Assembly: GCF_001975725.1 (NCBI RefSeq)
Contig: NZ_CP019434.1
Location: forward strand, 868,001-932,000
Direction of reading: 5' to 3'
Length of the DNA stretch: 64,000 nucleotides
From: Acidihalobacter ferrooxydans
GTDB lineage: Bacteria > Pseudomonadota > Gammaproteobacteria > DSM-5130 > Acidihalobacteraceae
Shown in pieces: positions 25,447-33,172 of the stretch. The notes beneath the pieces were generated by a model. That model did not search any database. It was not told the origin of the DNA and was given only the letters and a program-made list of their open reading frames with translations. The translations under genes were made by a program, and so were the position numbers. Positions within the stretch are counted from its first letter, which is position 1. Every line of letters starts with the position of its first letter.

Positions 25447-26280
25447 TCACCCGTTGTCAGGCTCGACAAACAGGTCGGTTGCCAGCGCCGCGCCGGGTTG
25501 GACGGCATAGGCGTCCAGCGCGGTGATGCCGGCTTCGGCCAGCGCGTCCTCGTCGATGAAATGTCGCCCGGTGCAGGTTCGCGCCGCACGGGTAAGGATG
25601 GCGTGCGCGGCGTCGGCGACGATCGCCGGCTTGCGGCACTGCTCCGGGCGCACGGCGCCGCCGAGCATGGCGAGCGCGGCAGTGGCGATGACCGTGCGTG
25701 GCCAGAGTGTGTTCACGGCGATGCCCGCATCACGCAATTCCTCGGCCATGCCCAGCGCGCACAGGCTCATGCCGTACTTGCTGAGAGTGTAGGCGACATG
25801 CGGGCCGAACCACTTGGGGTTCAGGTCGGGCGGCGGCGAGAGGGTGAGAATGTGTGGGTTGTCCGCGCGGCGCAGCCAGGGCAGGCAGGCCTGGGAACAG
25901 ACGAAGGTGCCGCGCATGTTGACGTCGAACATCAGGTCGAGTCGCTTGATCGGGGTGTTGGGCGTGTCGGCCAGCCAGATCGCGCTGGCGTTGTTGACCA
26001 GAATGTCGATGCCGCCGAACGTTTCGGCCGTCTTTGCCGCGGCCTGCGCCACGGCTTCGGCATCGCGGATGTCGACGGCCAGCGCCAGTGCATGGCCGCC
26101 GGCACGCTCGACCTCGGCGGCCACGCTGTGAATCGTGCCGGGCAGGTTGGGGTGCGGAGTCTGCGTTTTCGCCACGATGGCGATGTTGGCGCCGTCGCGC
26201 GCGGCGCGCAGCGCGATGGCCGCGCCGATGCCGCGGCTGGCGCCGGTGATGAAGAGGGTTTTGCCCGCGAGTGAGGTCAT
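25447..26280 (-). CDS. SDR family NAD(P)-dependent oxidoreductase (HSDL2-like)
   Basis: A 277-residue short-chain dehydrogenase. The cofactor motif is LFITGASRGIGAAIALRAAR, then DILVNNASAIWL, the structural HILTLSPPPDLNP with the active-site Ser, and catalytic Tyr/Lys in HVAYTLSKYGMSLCALG. NTLWPRTVIATAALAML and GRHFIDEDALAEAGI are typical of the HSDL2-like branch, whose substrates are poorly defined. The gene is monocistronic and converges on kup, 56 bp away. The gap has short direct repeats (CCAGTCA, 25424-25450). Confidence 0.9.
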   Translation of the reverse strand: MTSLAGKTLFITGASRGIGAAIALRAARDGANIAIVAKTQTPHPNLPGTIHSVAAEVERAGGHALALAVDIRDAEAVAQAAAKTAETFGGIDILVNNASAIWLADTPNTPIKRLDLMFDVNMRGTFVCSQACLPWLRRADNPHILTLSPPPDLNPKWFGPHVAYTLSKYGMSLCALGMAEELRDAGIAVNTLWPRTVIATAALAMLGGAVRPEQCRKPAIVADAAHAILTRAARTCTGRHFIDEDALAEAGITALDAYAVQPGAALATDLFVEPDNG

Positions 26281-26400
26281 GGTGAGGTCCGTGTGGCGAA
26301 TCTGTCGTGGTGTTCATAGCATAGTCCGCCCGCGAGCGCCTGCCGGAATCAGGCGGACGGGGGGCGTGCTATCGCGCCCGATCATGACGGCGGGTATGCC

Positions 26401-26439
26401 AGTAAATCTGCCTAGTAAATCCGCCCAGTAAATCCGCGC
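26401..26439. repeat. Three tandem 13-bp repeats
   Basis: AGTAAATCTGCCT, AGTAAATCCGCCC and AGTAAATCCGCGC follow one another without gaps. They lie in the 281-bp gap between the SDR gene and sixA, which contains no gene I recognise. Confidence 0.6.
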
Positions 26440-26561
26440 ATGGTGGCGGCAGGGGCAAGGGCGGTGTGTCGATGGCGAGTTGTTCCGACCGGCAGACCTC
26501 TTTTCTGACGCTTGCCGGGGCGATGGTTACGCAACACCGGGCGGTATCGAAGCAGAGTCGA

Positions 26562-27056
26562 TCAGCCGTGGTCTTTCGGGCGGATGAAGGCGATGCGCGT
26601 GCCCTGGCCATAAGCGATGTCGCGCCAGTGCTCGATGGGCAGGTCGAGGATGTAGGCGCTGGCCGTCGGCAGGTTATCCAGCGTGTCGCCGGTCAGGGCG
26701 TTGGCCAGTTCCGTCAGGCCCGGATTGTGGCCGACCAGCAGAAGATGGTTGGCGGTGTCGGGCTGTTCGCGCAATACGGTGAGCAGGCGTTCGCGCGTCG
26801 CTGCATAGATGCGCGGTTCCCAGGCGACGGCGTCGAGCGGGAAGCCCAGCGCCTGGGCGACGGCTTCGACGGTTGCGCGGGCGCGGACCGCGGGGCTGCT
26901 CAGGAGCCGATCCGGGGGCGTCGCGCGCGCGGCCAGCCGGTGGCCCATGAGCGGCGCGTCGTGGCGGCCGCGGGCGTTCAACGGGCGCTCGAAATCGTCC
27001 AGATCCGGATGATTCCAGCTGGATTTGGCATGGCGCAGCAGGGTGAGGGTTTTCAT
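26562..27056 (-). CDS. sixA: Histidine phosphatase family protein SixA-like
   Basis: A 164-residue minimal histidine phosphatase. The catalytic RHG-type motif is TLLRHAKSSWNHPDLDDFER (Arg and His near the N-terminus), followed by LLSSPAVRARATVEAVAQAL and the second catalytic His in LLLVGHNPGLTELANAL. SixA removes phosphoryl groups from phosphohistidine proteins such as HPt or PTS components. The length matches SixA and is too short for phosphoglycerate mutase. The start at 27056 is right after the host-attachment gene on the same strand (44 bp gap), so they may be co-transcribed. Confidence 0.88.
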   Translation of the reverse strand: MKTLTLLRHAKSSWNHPDLDDFERPLNARGRHDAPLMGHRLAARATPPDRLLSSPAVRARATVEAVAQALGFPLDAVAWEPRIYAATRERLLTVLREQPDTANHLLLVGHNPGLTELANALTGDTLDNLPTASAYILDLPIEHWRDIAYGQGTRIAFIRPKDHG

Positions 27057-27100
27057 GCGGGCTGGCCGACGCCCGCGTGGCGGGCGTCGGCGTGGTTGGT

Positions 27101-27544
27101 TCAGAGGAAGTCGGGCAGGTGCCGGCGCAGGCTGCGCGGGTCGAGGGTCGTCAGGTCCTTGGCGGTTTCGCTGGAGACTTTGCCGCGCAGGCTGGCACTC
27201 ATGTATTCGCGCAGTCGGCCCAGAAAGGCCGGTGATGCGGCAATGTGCAGCCGTGTGCAACCGCCGTTACTCTGGGCGTTGGCGTTGAGGCGCTCGCAGA
27301 TCAGGCGGGCAAAACGTTTGGCTTCCTCGGTTTTGGGATCGACTCTGGGTTCCATTGAATGACGCGCCAGCCCCGATCCGTCGTGCGCACGCCCGGCGCG
27401 GTCGGTGTTGATATCGCTGCCCTTGCGCCGTGCGTCGCCGTCTACCCAGGTTTCCTGCTCAATGAGCGTGCCGTTGCGGCTGGATGAAGAGAACAGACGT
27501 GCGCGTCCGGCGTTGGCTGCCAGAACCCAGATCGTATGGACCAT
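27101..27544 (-). CDS. Host attachment protein family (RtfA-like)
   Basis: A 147-residue soluble protein: TIWVLAANAGRARLFSSSSR at the N-terminus, DINTDRAGRAHDGSGLARHS in the middle and LHIAASPAFLGRLREYMSAS near the end. It matches the family annotated as protein required for attachment to host cells, which structurally resembles the eRF1 Rossmann-like domain (baeRF); the attachment role is not established in free-living species. It is upstream of sixA on the same strand and downstream of nothing obvious. The 150 bp before it toward the DUF929 gene hold no other feature. Confidence 0.82.
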   Translation of the reverse strand: MVHTIWVLAANAGRARLFSSSSRNGTLIEQETWVDGDARRKGSDINTDRAGRAHDGSGLARHSMEPRVDPKTEEAKRFARLICERLNANAQSNGGCTRLHIAASPAFLGRLREYMSASLRGKVSSETAKDLTTLDPRSLRRHLPDFL

Positions 27545-27694
27545 GATCGTTACCTCTCAAAGATGATTGATCGGATGAACGCGGATGTTGCGGTCCGCGT
27601 CCACCCGAGTGTAAACCATCCGGAGCTTAAGGGAATCACTTGAGTGGGCATACGTCGATGGATGACCGTTTCGCAAGTTTTGTCGCAGCGGGCC

Positions 27695-28480
27695 TCAGCG
27701 TGGCGGCAGCAGCGCGGCAGCCGCCACGATGCCCGGCGCCTTGCACACGGATTGGGGTTTGCCGCCGGTGGATTGGCAGATGGCGGCAGTGATCAGGTTG
27801 GCTTGCGGCAGCACGGCTCGCGCGAGCTTGCTCTTGGGATCGGCGAGTTCCGTGGCCAGTTGCGTCCAGTCTTTCGTGCCAAAGTCTTTCGGCGTGATCG
27901 GCGAGCCGAGCAGCAGCCAATGGCCGCCGATGTAGAGGAAGGGAATGCCGCCGGCCTGGCTGGTGTAGGGCGGTGCGTCGTATTTCTTGAACAGTTTCGC
28001 AGCCTGGCCGGTCAGCGGTTCCAGGGGCTTGCCGTCGCGGGTGGCGGTTTCGACGGCCTGAAAGTGGATGTAAGCGCTCTTGTAATGGGCTTTGACGAAG
28101 TTGAACGTGGTGGTGTCCGGGTATACGTCAGTGGAACTGGAGCGCATCGTGTGCAGGCCGTCAAGCGTGCCGAAGTGGAGCAGGGAGATGATCAGCGGCC
28201 AGCGCAGGGCGGCGCAGAACGGGCAGAAGTCGGCGCCGACGTAGAGCACGCCGGGTTTGCTGCCGGGGCCGGCATTGGCGCCCTTGATGGCCTGTAGCGA
28301 GGTGAATAGCGGCGCCTGGCCGAGTTGCAGGCTGGCTTTGCTCGCCGCTTCCAGTTTTTGCATGACGGTGGACGAAACCGGCTGATTGATCTGGGTGTCG
28401 GCCTGAGAGCAGGCGGTCAGCAGACCGAGCGCGAGCGCGCCGGCGGTCGTGGTCAGAATGCGGATGAGGCGTTTGTACAT
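27695..28480 (-). CDS. DUF929 thioredoxin-like lipoprotein
   Basis: A 261-residue protein with a lipoprotein signal (ALALGLLTAC, lipidated Cys24). The next part is a thioredoxin-like domain with GADFCPFCAALRWPLIISLL, where Cys86-Pro-Phe-Cys89 is the redox pair. Further DUF929 features are DVYPDTTTFNFVKAHYKSAY, KKYDAPPY and GGIPFLYIGGHWLLLGSP. Two late cysteines (AAICQSTGGKPQSVCKAPG) resemble a substrate-binding tail. DUF929 is best known from Sulfolobales and other acidophiles, so lateral origin is possible. It probably acts on disulfides in the periplasm. ATG 28480 was chosen for the signal peptide and the AGGACC-like site upstream. Confidence 0.8.
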   Translation of the reverse strand: MYKRLIRILTTTAGALALGLLTACSQADTQINQPVSSTVMQKLEAASKASLQLGQAPLFTSLQAIKGANAGPGSKPGVLYVGADFCPFCAALRWPLIISLLHFGTLDGLHTMRSSSTDVYPDTTTFNFVKAHYKSAYIHFQAVETATRDGKPLEPLTGQAAKLFKKYDAPPYTSQAGGIPFLYIGGHWLLLGSPITPKDFGTKDWTQLATELADPKSKLARAVLPQANLITAAICQSTGGKPQSVCKAPGIVAAAALLPPR

Positions 28481-28663
28481 GTGAGGTCCTTGGCGTGTGG
28501 GCATATTTGGCTGAAAGCCGGTCAGCAAGGCTGTTGTTGTCTGCTCATGCGGTGCGGCAGGGCGTCAAAATCGGGCTCTTGTGCTCATTGGCACTCCGTA
28601 AACTGCATTTCTTCACCCGACAATCCTTCTCTCGCACTCGCCTGAGCGACAACAATAGCTTTG

Positions 28664-29908
28664 CTAGAACAGGTCGGCAAAGGGTACGACATCGACGGTG
28701 CTGCCGGCCGCGACCGGCCCGGCTTCACGCGGCAGGCGGATGAAACAGTCCGCCTGACTCATCGAACTTAGCACATGCGATCCCTGGAGTCCGGTGGAGG
28801 AGACACTCAGGCTGCCATCGGGTTCGGTGTGCAGTATGCCGCGCTGGAAGTCGGTTCGCCCCGGTGTTTTCTTCAGCGCGTCGCGTGTCGTTGCATGCAG
28901 GCGGCGGTAGGGCCGGACGCTCTCGCCGCGCAGCCGGCGCAGGCAGGGGGCCGCAAACAGCGCGAAGGTGGCCATGACCGATACCGGATTGCCGGGCAGG
29001 CCGAAGAACAGCGCTGCGCCGATGCGGCCGAAATTAAGCGGTCGTCCGGGTTTGATGGCGATTTTCCAGAACTCGGCTTCGCCCAGGTCGCGCAAGGCGT
29101 GCGCCACGTAGTCGGCCGCGCCGACCGAGGCGCCGCCGGTCGTGATGATCACATCGGCCTGTGCGGAGGCGTCATCGAGCGCGGCGTACACGGCGTCGCG
29201 CCGGTCTGGGATGCGGCCCAGATCCACGCTGTCCACGCCGATGCGTTGCAGGAGTGCGTGCAGGATGTAGCGATTGCTGTCGTAGATGTCGCCTTCGCCG
29301 AGCGTCTCGCCGATGCCGCGCAGTTCGTCGCCGGTGGAGAAGAAGGCGACGCGGGGCAAGCGCAGCACGTCCACCTCGCCCAGGCCGAGCGAGGCGAGCA
29401 GGCCGAGGTCGGCGGCCGTCAGGAGGCGGCCGGGTTCCAGTACGCTCTGGCCGCGACGCAGATCCTCGCCGGGGTGGCGGATGTTGGCGCCTTGCTTGAG
29501 TGTGCGTTGCAGATGCAGGGCGTTGCCGTCGACGGTGGTCAGTTCCTGTTGCACGACGGTGTCCGCCCCGGCCGGCACGACGGCGCCGGTCATGATCTGT
29601 ACGCACTCGCCGGCGCGCACCGGGGCGTCGAACGGATGGCCGGCGAAGGAGCGGCCGACGATACGCAGTGGCGTGTCCGGGCTCTGGTCGCTGGCGCGCA
29701 GGGCGTAACCGTCCATCGCCGAGTTGCGGTGCGGCGGCACATCGAAGGGGGCGGCGATGGGCGCTGCGAGCACGCGTCCGAGTGCAGCGGTCAGGGGGCA
29801 GCGTTCGCTGCCGGCGACCGGCGTGCTGGCGGTGAGTACGCGCTCGCGGGCCTGTTCTTCGGTGAGCACGAGGGCGTCGAAATCGGTATCGCAGGTGTCG
29901 GTTTGCAT
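28664..29908 (-). CDS. moeA: Molybdopterin molybdotransferase MoeA
   Basis: A 414-residue enzyme that inserts molybdate into adenylylated molybdopterin, the last step of molybdenum cofactor synthesis. Features: VPPHRNSAMDGYALRASDQ, GECVQIMTGAVVPAGADTVV, RVAFFSTGDELRGIGETL, the MPT-binding VIITTGGASVGAADYVAHAL and ALFFGLPGNPVSVMATFALF. The length is normal. It follows mobB by 15 bp on the same strand, so the two form a molybdenum cofactor operon. No molybdoenzyme is encoded in this window. Confidence 0.94.
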   Translation of the reverse strand: MQTDTCDTDFDALVLTEEQARERVLTASTPVAGSERCPLTAALGRVLAAPIAAPFDVPPHRNSAMDGYALRASDQSPDTPLRIVGRSFAGHPFDAPVRAGECVQIMTGAVVPAGADTVVQQELTTVDGNALHLQRTLKQGANIRHPGEDLRRGQSVLEPGRLLTAADLGLLASLGLGEVDVLRLPRVAFFSTGDELRGIGETLGEGDIYDSNRYILHALLQRIGVDSVDLGRIPDRRDAVYAALDDASAQADVIITTGGASVGAADYVAHALRDLGEAEFWKIAIKPGRPLNFGRIGAALFFGLPGNPVSVMATFALFAAPCLRRLRGESVRPYRRLHATTRDALKKTPGRTDFQRGILHTEPDGSLSVSSTGLQGSHVLSSMSQADCFIRLPREAGPVAAGSTVDVVPFADLF

Positions 29909-29923
29909 GGTGGTCTCGTGGTG

Positions 29924-30451
29924 TCAGCGTGGCGTGTGCGCGCGCTGGAAAGCGATGATGAAGTCGGCGACGGCTGCCGGGTCGTCGATGTCGAGCTGCG
30001 TCAGCGAGGTGGGCAGCGGCGTGTCGCTGACCACGGCGATGATGTCCGGGTCATCCGGGTATAACAGCGGCTTGCCGACGCTGGGACGGTGAATTTCCAG
30101 CTTGGGCATGCGTTCGCCCTTGAAGCCTTCGACCAGCACGAGATCGGCGCGCGTCGCATCGAGGTGCGACAGCAGGTCGCGTAGCGCGGGGTCGTTGTCG
30201 CGTTCGTCTTCGACCGTCAGCGCCCAGCGCCGGCGCGAGGCGATCAGCACCTGCTCGGCACCGGCCTTGCGCAGTGCGTAACTGTCTTTGCCGGGGTGGT
30301 CGATGTCGAACATGTGGTGGGCGTGTTTGAGCAGCGCGCAGCGCAGGCCGCGTTCGCGCAGCAGCGGAATCACGCGGGTCAGCAGCGTGGTCTTGCCGGC
30401 GCCGCTCCAGGCGGCGAAGCCGAGTACCGGGATGGGAAAGTCCTGGATCAT
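29924..30451 (-). CDS. mobB: Molybdopterin-guanine dinucleotide biosynthesis protein MobB
   Basis: A 175-residue P-loop GTPase that assists MobA in making the guanine dinucleotide form of molybdenum cofactor. Walker A is LGFAAWSGAGKTTLLTRVIP; LKHAHHMFDIDHPGKDSYAL and LVLVEGFKGERMPKLEIHR are family signatures. ATG 30451 places the P-loop close to the N-terminus, as usual; an upstream ATG (30490) would add 13 residues. It lies directly upstream of moeA and is divergent from nfeD. Confidence 0.92.
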   Translation of the reverse strand: MIQDFPIPVLGFAAWSGAGKTTLLTRVIPLLRERGLRCALLKHAHHMFDIDHPGKDSYALRKAGAEQVLIASRRRWALTVEDERDNDPALRDLLSHLDATRADLVLVEGFKGERMPKLEIHRPSVGKPLLYPDDPDIIAVVSDTPLPTSLTQLDIDDPAAVADFIIAFQRAHTPR

Positions 30452-30578
30452 GGGGCAGTCGTGGTCGTGAGGAAAGGCATGTTCGCGCATTCGTCATGTC
30501 CGGGGCAATACGACGCCGAGTCGAAGGGTATACAATCGGTCATGAGAGCGTGCCCACGCGGGCACATCAGGGGGCGAC

Positions 30579-31376
30579 ATGAAACGGATGCTATGGCTTT
30601 TGTTGCTCTGCTGCGCAGTGCTGCCGGGTGCGGCGATGGCGTTCGCACCGGGCGCGGGCGGCGCAGCGGTGGCCGGCTATACCGAGCAAGTGCCGTATAC
30701 CATCGAGGTTCAGGCAGCGACACCGGGCGGAAATTCGTCTGCCCATGCGGCTGCCACGCAGACTGCGCCGGACTGGAACAGCCGGTTGCTGTCAGTGATC
30801 GCCAATCCGAATGTGGCGTATATCCTGCTGCTGATCGGCATTTACGGACTGATCTTTGAAATCGCCAGCCCCGGCTTCATCCTGCCGGGCTTGACCGGGG
30901 GCGTCAGCCTGCTGCTGGGTATCTATGCGCTCCAGGTCATGTCGATCGATTACGTCGGGCTCGCGCTGATGGGCCTGGGCGTGGCGCTCATGGTGGCCGA
31001 GGTGTTCGTGCCGGTTTTCGCGCTGATGGGCATCGGCGGCGTGATCGCGTTCACCGTAGGGTCCGTGATGCTCTTCGACCGCGCGGGCATGTACGTGTCG
31101 CTGCCGCTGATCGGCGGCGCGGCGGCGGTGAGCGGCAGCTTTCTCCTGTGGATGATTTTGCGGCTGCTGCGGTTGCGGCGCCGGCGCCCGATGAGCGGCG
31201 CCGAGGAACTGCTTGGCAGTATCGGCGTGGTGATCGCGCCTTCGGGCGATCATGTATTGATCCGTTTGCACGGCGAGCGCTGGACGGCGATAGCCGCCGG
31301 GCCGTTGGCCGTCGGGCAGAAAGTGCGTGTGATTGCCGTGGATGGGCTTAGACTGACGGTCGAACCAGAGGAGTAA
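30579..31376 (+). CDS. nfeD: NfeD family protein, lacking the protease domain
   Basis: A 265-residue protein. A signal peptide (LWLLLLCCAVLPGAAMAF) is followed by 45 low-complexity residues, then the membrane region of NfeD (AYILLLIGIYGLIFEIASPG onward, about four helices) and a C-terminal OB-fold (GSIGVVIAPSGDHVLIRLHG, KVRVIAVDGLRLTVEP). Long NfeD proteins carry a ClpP-like serine protease between signal peptide and membrane part; here it is absent while both flanks remain. NfeD pairs with SPFH/slipin proteins, and the slipin gene follows after 3 bp, so they act together in membrane microdomain organisation or quality control. Confidence 0.88.
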   Translation: MKRMLWLLLLCCAVLPGAAMAFAPGAGGAAVAGYTEQVPYTIEVQAATPGGNSSAHAAATQTAPDWNSRLLSVIANPNVAYILLLIGIYGLIFEIASPGFILPGLTGGVSLLLGIYALQVMSIDYVGLALMGLGVALMVAEVFVPVFALMGIGGVIAFTVGSVMLFDRAGMYVSLPLIGGAAAVSGSFLLWMILRLLRLRRRRPMSGAEELLGSIGVVIAPSGDHVLIRLHGERWTAIAAGPLAVGQKVRVIAVDGLRLTVEPEE

Positions 31377-31379
31377 ATA

Positions 31380-32153
31380 ATGATGATAGATGTCTATTGG
31401 GTGATTCCGCTTGTAATTGTGTTGGGTCTGCTGTTCGTCTCGATCAAGATGATCCCTGAGTACGAACGCGGCGTGGTGTTCTTTCTCGGGCGGTATCAGG
31501 CAGTCAAGGGGCCGGGGCTGATGATTGTGGTGCCGTTTATTCAGCAGGTCGTCAAGGTGGATCTGCGCGTCATTACCATGGATGTGCCGAGCCAGGATGT
31601 GATCTCGCGCGACAACGTGACCGTGCGGGTCAATGCCATCGTGTTCTTTCGCGTCGTCGAGCCGGAGCGCGCCATCATCCAGGTCGAGAACTATTACATG
31701 GCGACCAGTCAGCTGGCCCAGACCACGCTGCGCTCGGTGTTGGGCCGCCACGAGCTGGACGAAATGCTCGCCGAACGCGACAAGCTGAACAACGATATTC
31801 AGGAAATTCTCGACGAACAGACCGGTTCGTGGGGCATCAAGGTCGCCAACGTGGAGATCAAACAGGTCGAACTCGACGAGAGCATGGTGCGCGCCATTTC
31901 CCGTCAGGCCGAAGCCGAGCGTGAACGCCGCGCCAAGGTGATCAACGCCGAAGGCGAGTTGCAGGCCTCGCAGACGCTGCTGGATGCCGCCAAGGTGATG
32001 GCGCAGAACCCGCAGGCCCTGCAATTGCGCTATCTGCAAACGGTCAGAGACATGTCTTCGGCCAACTCATCGACGATCCTGTTCCCGCTACCGATCGAGC
32101 TGTTCAAAACGTTCATGAAACCGGATCAGCCTGCCGACGGCAAGGATGCCTGA
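31380..32153 (+). CDS. Slipin family SPFH/Band 7 protein
   Basis: A 257-residue stomatin-like protein with one N-terminal membrane hairpin ([20 protein letters not shown]) and a Band 7 domain: [60 protein letters not shown] and the coiled-coil [19 protein letters not shown]. Slipins oligomerise at the membrane and partner NfeD, encoded 3 bp upstream. The stop overlaps the xerD start by 8 bp, an unusual link that may only reflect compactness. Two starts, ATG 31380 and 31383, are possible. Confidence 0.92.
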   Translation: MMIDVYWVIPLVIVLGLLFVSIKMIPEYERGVVFFLGRYQAVKGPGLMIVVPFIQQVVKVDLRVITMDVPSQDVISRDNVTVRVNAIVFFRVVEPERAIIQVENYYMATSQLAQTTLRSVLGRHELDEMLAERDKLNNDIQEILDEQTGSWGIKVANVEIKQVELDESMVRAISRQAEAERERRAKVINAEGELQASQTLLDAAKVMAQNPQALQLRYLQTVRDMSSANSSTILFPLPIELFKTFMKPDQPADGKDA

Positions 32154-33054
32154 AACGGGCTCTGCCATCGAAGACCCACTCGTCGAGCGCTTTCTCGACG
32201 CGCTCTGGGCCGAGCGCGGCCTGTCCGACAACACCCTGGCGGCTTACCGCGCCGATTTGGCCGGTTTCGCCCATGCACTGGCCGAGCGGGGCGGTTCGCT
32301 GCTGGATGCCGGCAAGGCAGATGTTCAGACCTATCTGGCGCAGCGGCTGGCGGGCGGCAGTCCGCGTTCTGCGGCGCGGCTGTTGTCCTCGCTGCGGCGG
32401 TTCTACCGCCAGCAGTTACGCGAGGGGCGCATCGCGCAGGACCCGACCGCGCTGATCGAGGCCCCGCGCATGGGGCGGCCGCTGCCCGACGCGTTGAGCG
32501 AGGCGGATGTAGAGGCGCTGCTGGCCGCGCCGGATACCGGCTCACCCGCAGGGCTGCGCGACCGGGCCATGCTTGAACTGCTGTACGCGACCGGTCTGCG
32601 CGTGTCTGAGCTGGTGGGTCTGGCCGATGGCCAACTCAACCTGCGCCACGGCGTGGTGCGCGTGTTCGGCAAGGGATCGAAGGAACGGCTGGTTCCGCTG
32701 GGCGACGAAGCGGCGCGCTGGATCGAGCGCTATCTGGTGACGGCGCGGGCGGCTCTGCTCAAAGGCCATCCGTCGAACGCGGCAGTGTTCGTCACGCGCC
32801 GCGGCGGGCCGATGACGCGCCAGGCGTTCTGGTATCTGATCAAGCGCCATGCGCGCATCGCCGGCATCGAAAAGCCCTTGTCGCCACATACCCTGCGCCA
32901 CGCGTTTGCCACGCATCTGCTCAATCATGGCGCCGATCTGCGCGTCGTGCAGATGTTGCTGGGCCACAGCGACCTGTCCACCACGCAGATCTATACCCAC
33001 GTAGCCACCGCGCGATTGCAGGCCCTCCACGCAGCGCACCATCCGCGCGGCTGA
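32146..33054 (+). CDS. xerD: Site-specific tyrosine recombinase XerD
   Basis: A 302-residue tyrosine recombinase that, with XerC, resolves chromosome dimers at dif during division. The N-terminal SAM-like domain has [20 protein letters not shown]. All catalytic residues are visible: Arg152 (ATGLRVSEL), Lys176 ([13 protein letters not shown]), His248 and Arg251 ([20 protein letters not shown]), His274 ([10 protein letters not shown]) and Tyr283 ([11 protein letters not shown]). The sequence is closer to XerD than to XerC or phage integrases, and no integration signature surrounds it. It starts at ATG 32146 within the end of the slipin gene. Confidence 0.93.
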   Translation: MPETGSAIEDPLVERFLDALWAERGLSDNTLAAYRADLAGFAHALAERGGSLLDAGKADVQTYLAQRLAGGSPRSAARLLSSLRRFYRQQLREGRIAQDPTALIEAPRMGRPLPDALSEADVEALLAAPDTGSPAGLRDRAMLELLYATGLRVSELVGLADGQLNLRHGVVRVFGKGSKERLVPLGDEAARWIERYLVTARAALLKGHPSNAAVFVTRRGGPMTRQAFWYLIKRHARIAGIEKPLSPHTLRHAFATHLLNHGADLRVVQMLLGHSDLSTTQIYTHVATARLQALHAAHHPRG

Positions 33055-33172
33055 GGCCGGATGTTTCATGAATGAATGCTGATATCGTGCGGATATGGGC
33101 TTCACATGAGAAGTTCGGCAGAAGAGGCATATCGGTGCACGTACACGGTTCTGCGCGACAAAACATCAGCAA

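Noticed and set aside
23617-26274. An 885-codon frame across kup and the SDR gene
   Set aside because: It runs through two recognised genes in the wrong frame or strand and has shadow-like composition.
32146-33054. xerD as an integrase of a genomic island
   Set aside because: The sequence has the XerD layout and sits in an operon-like run with slipin; no att site or cargo was seen.
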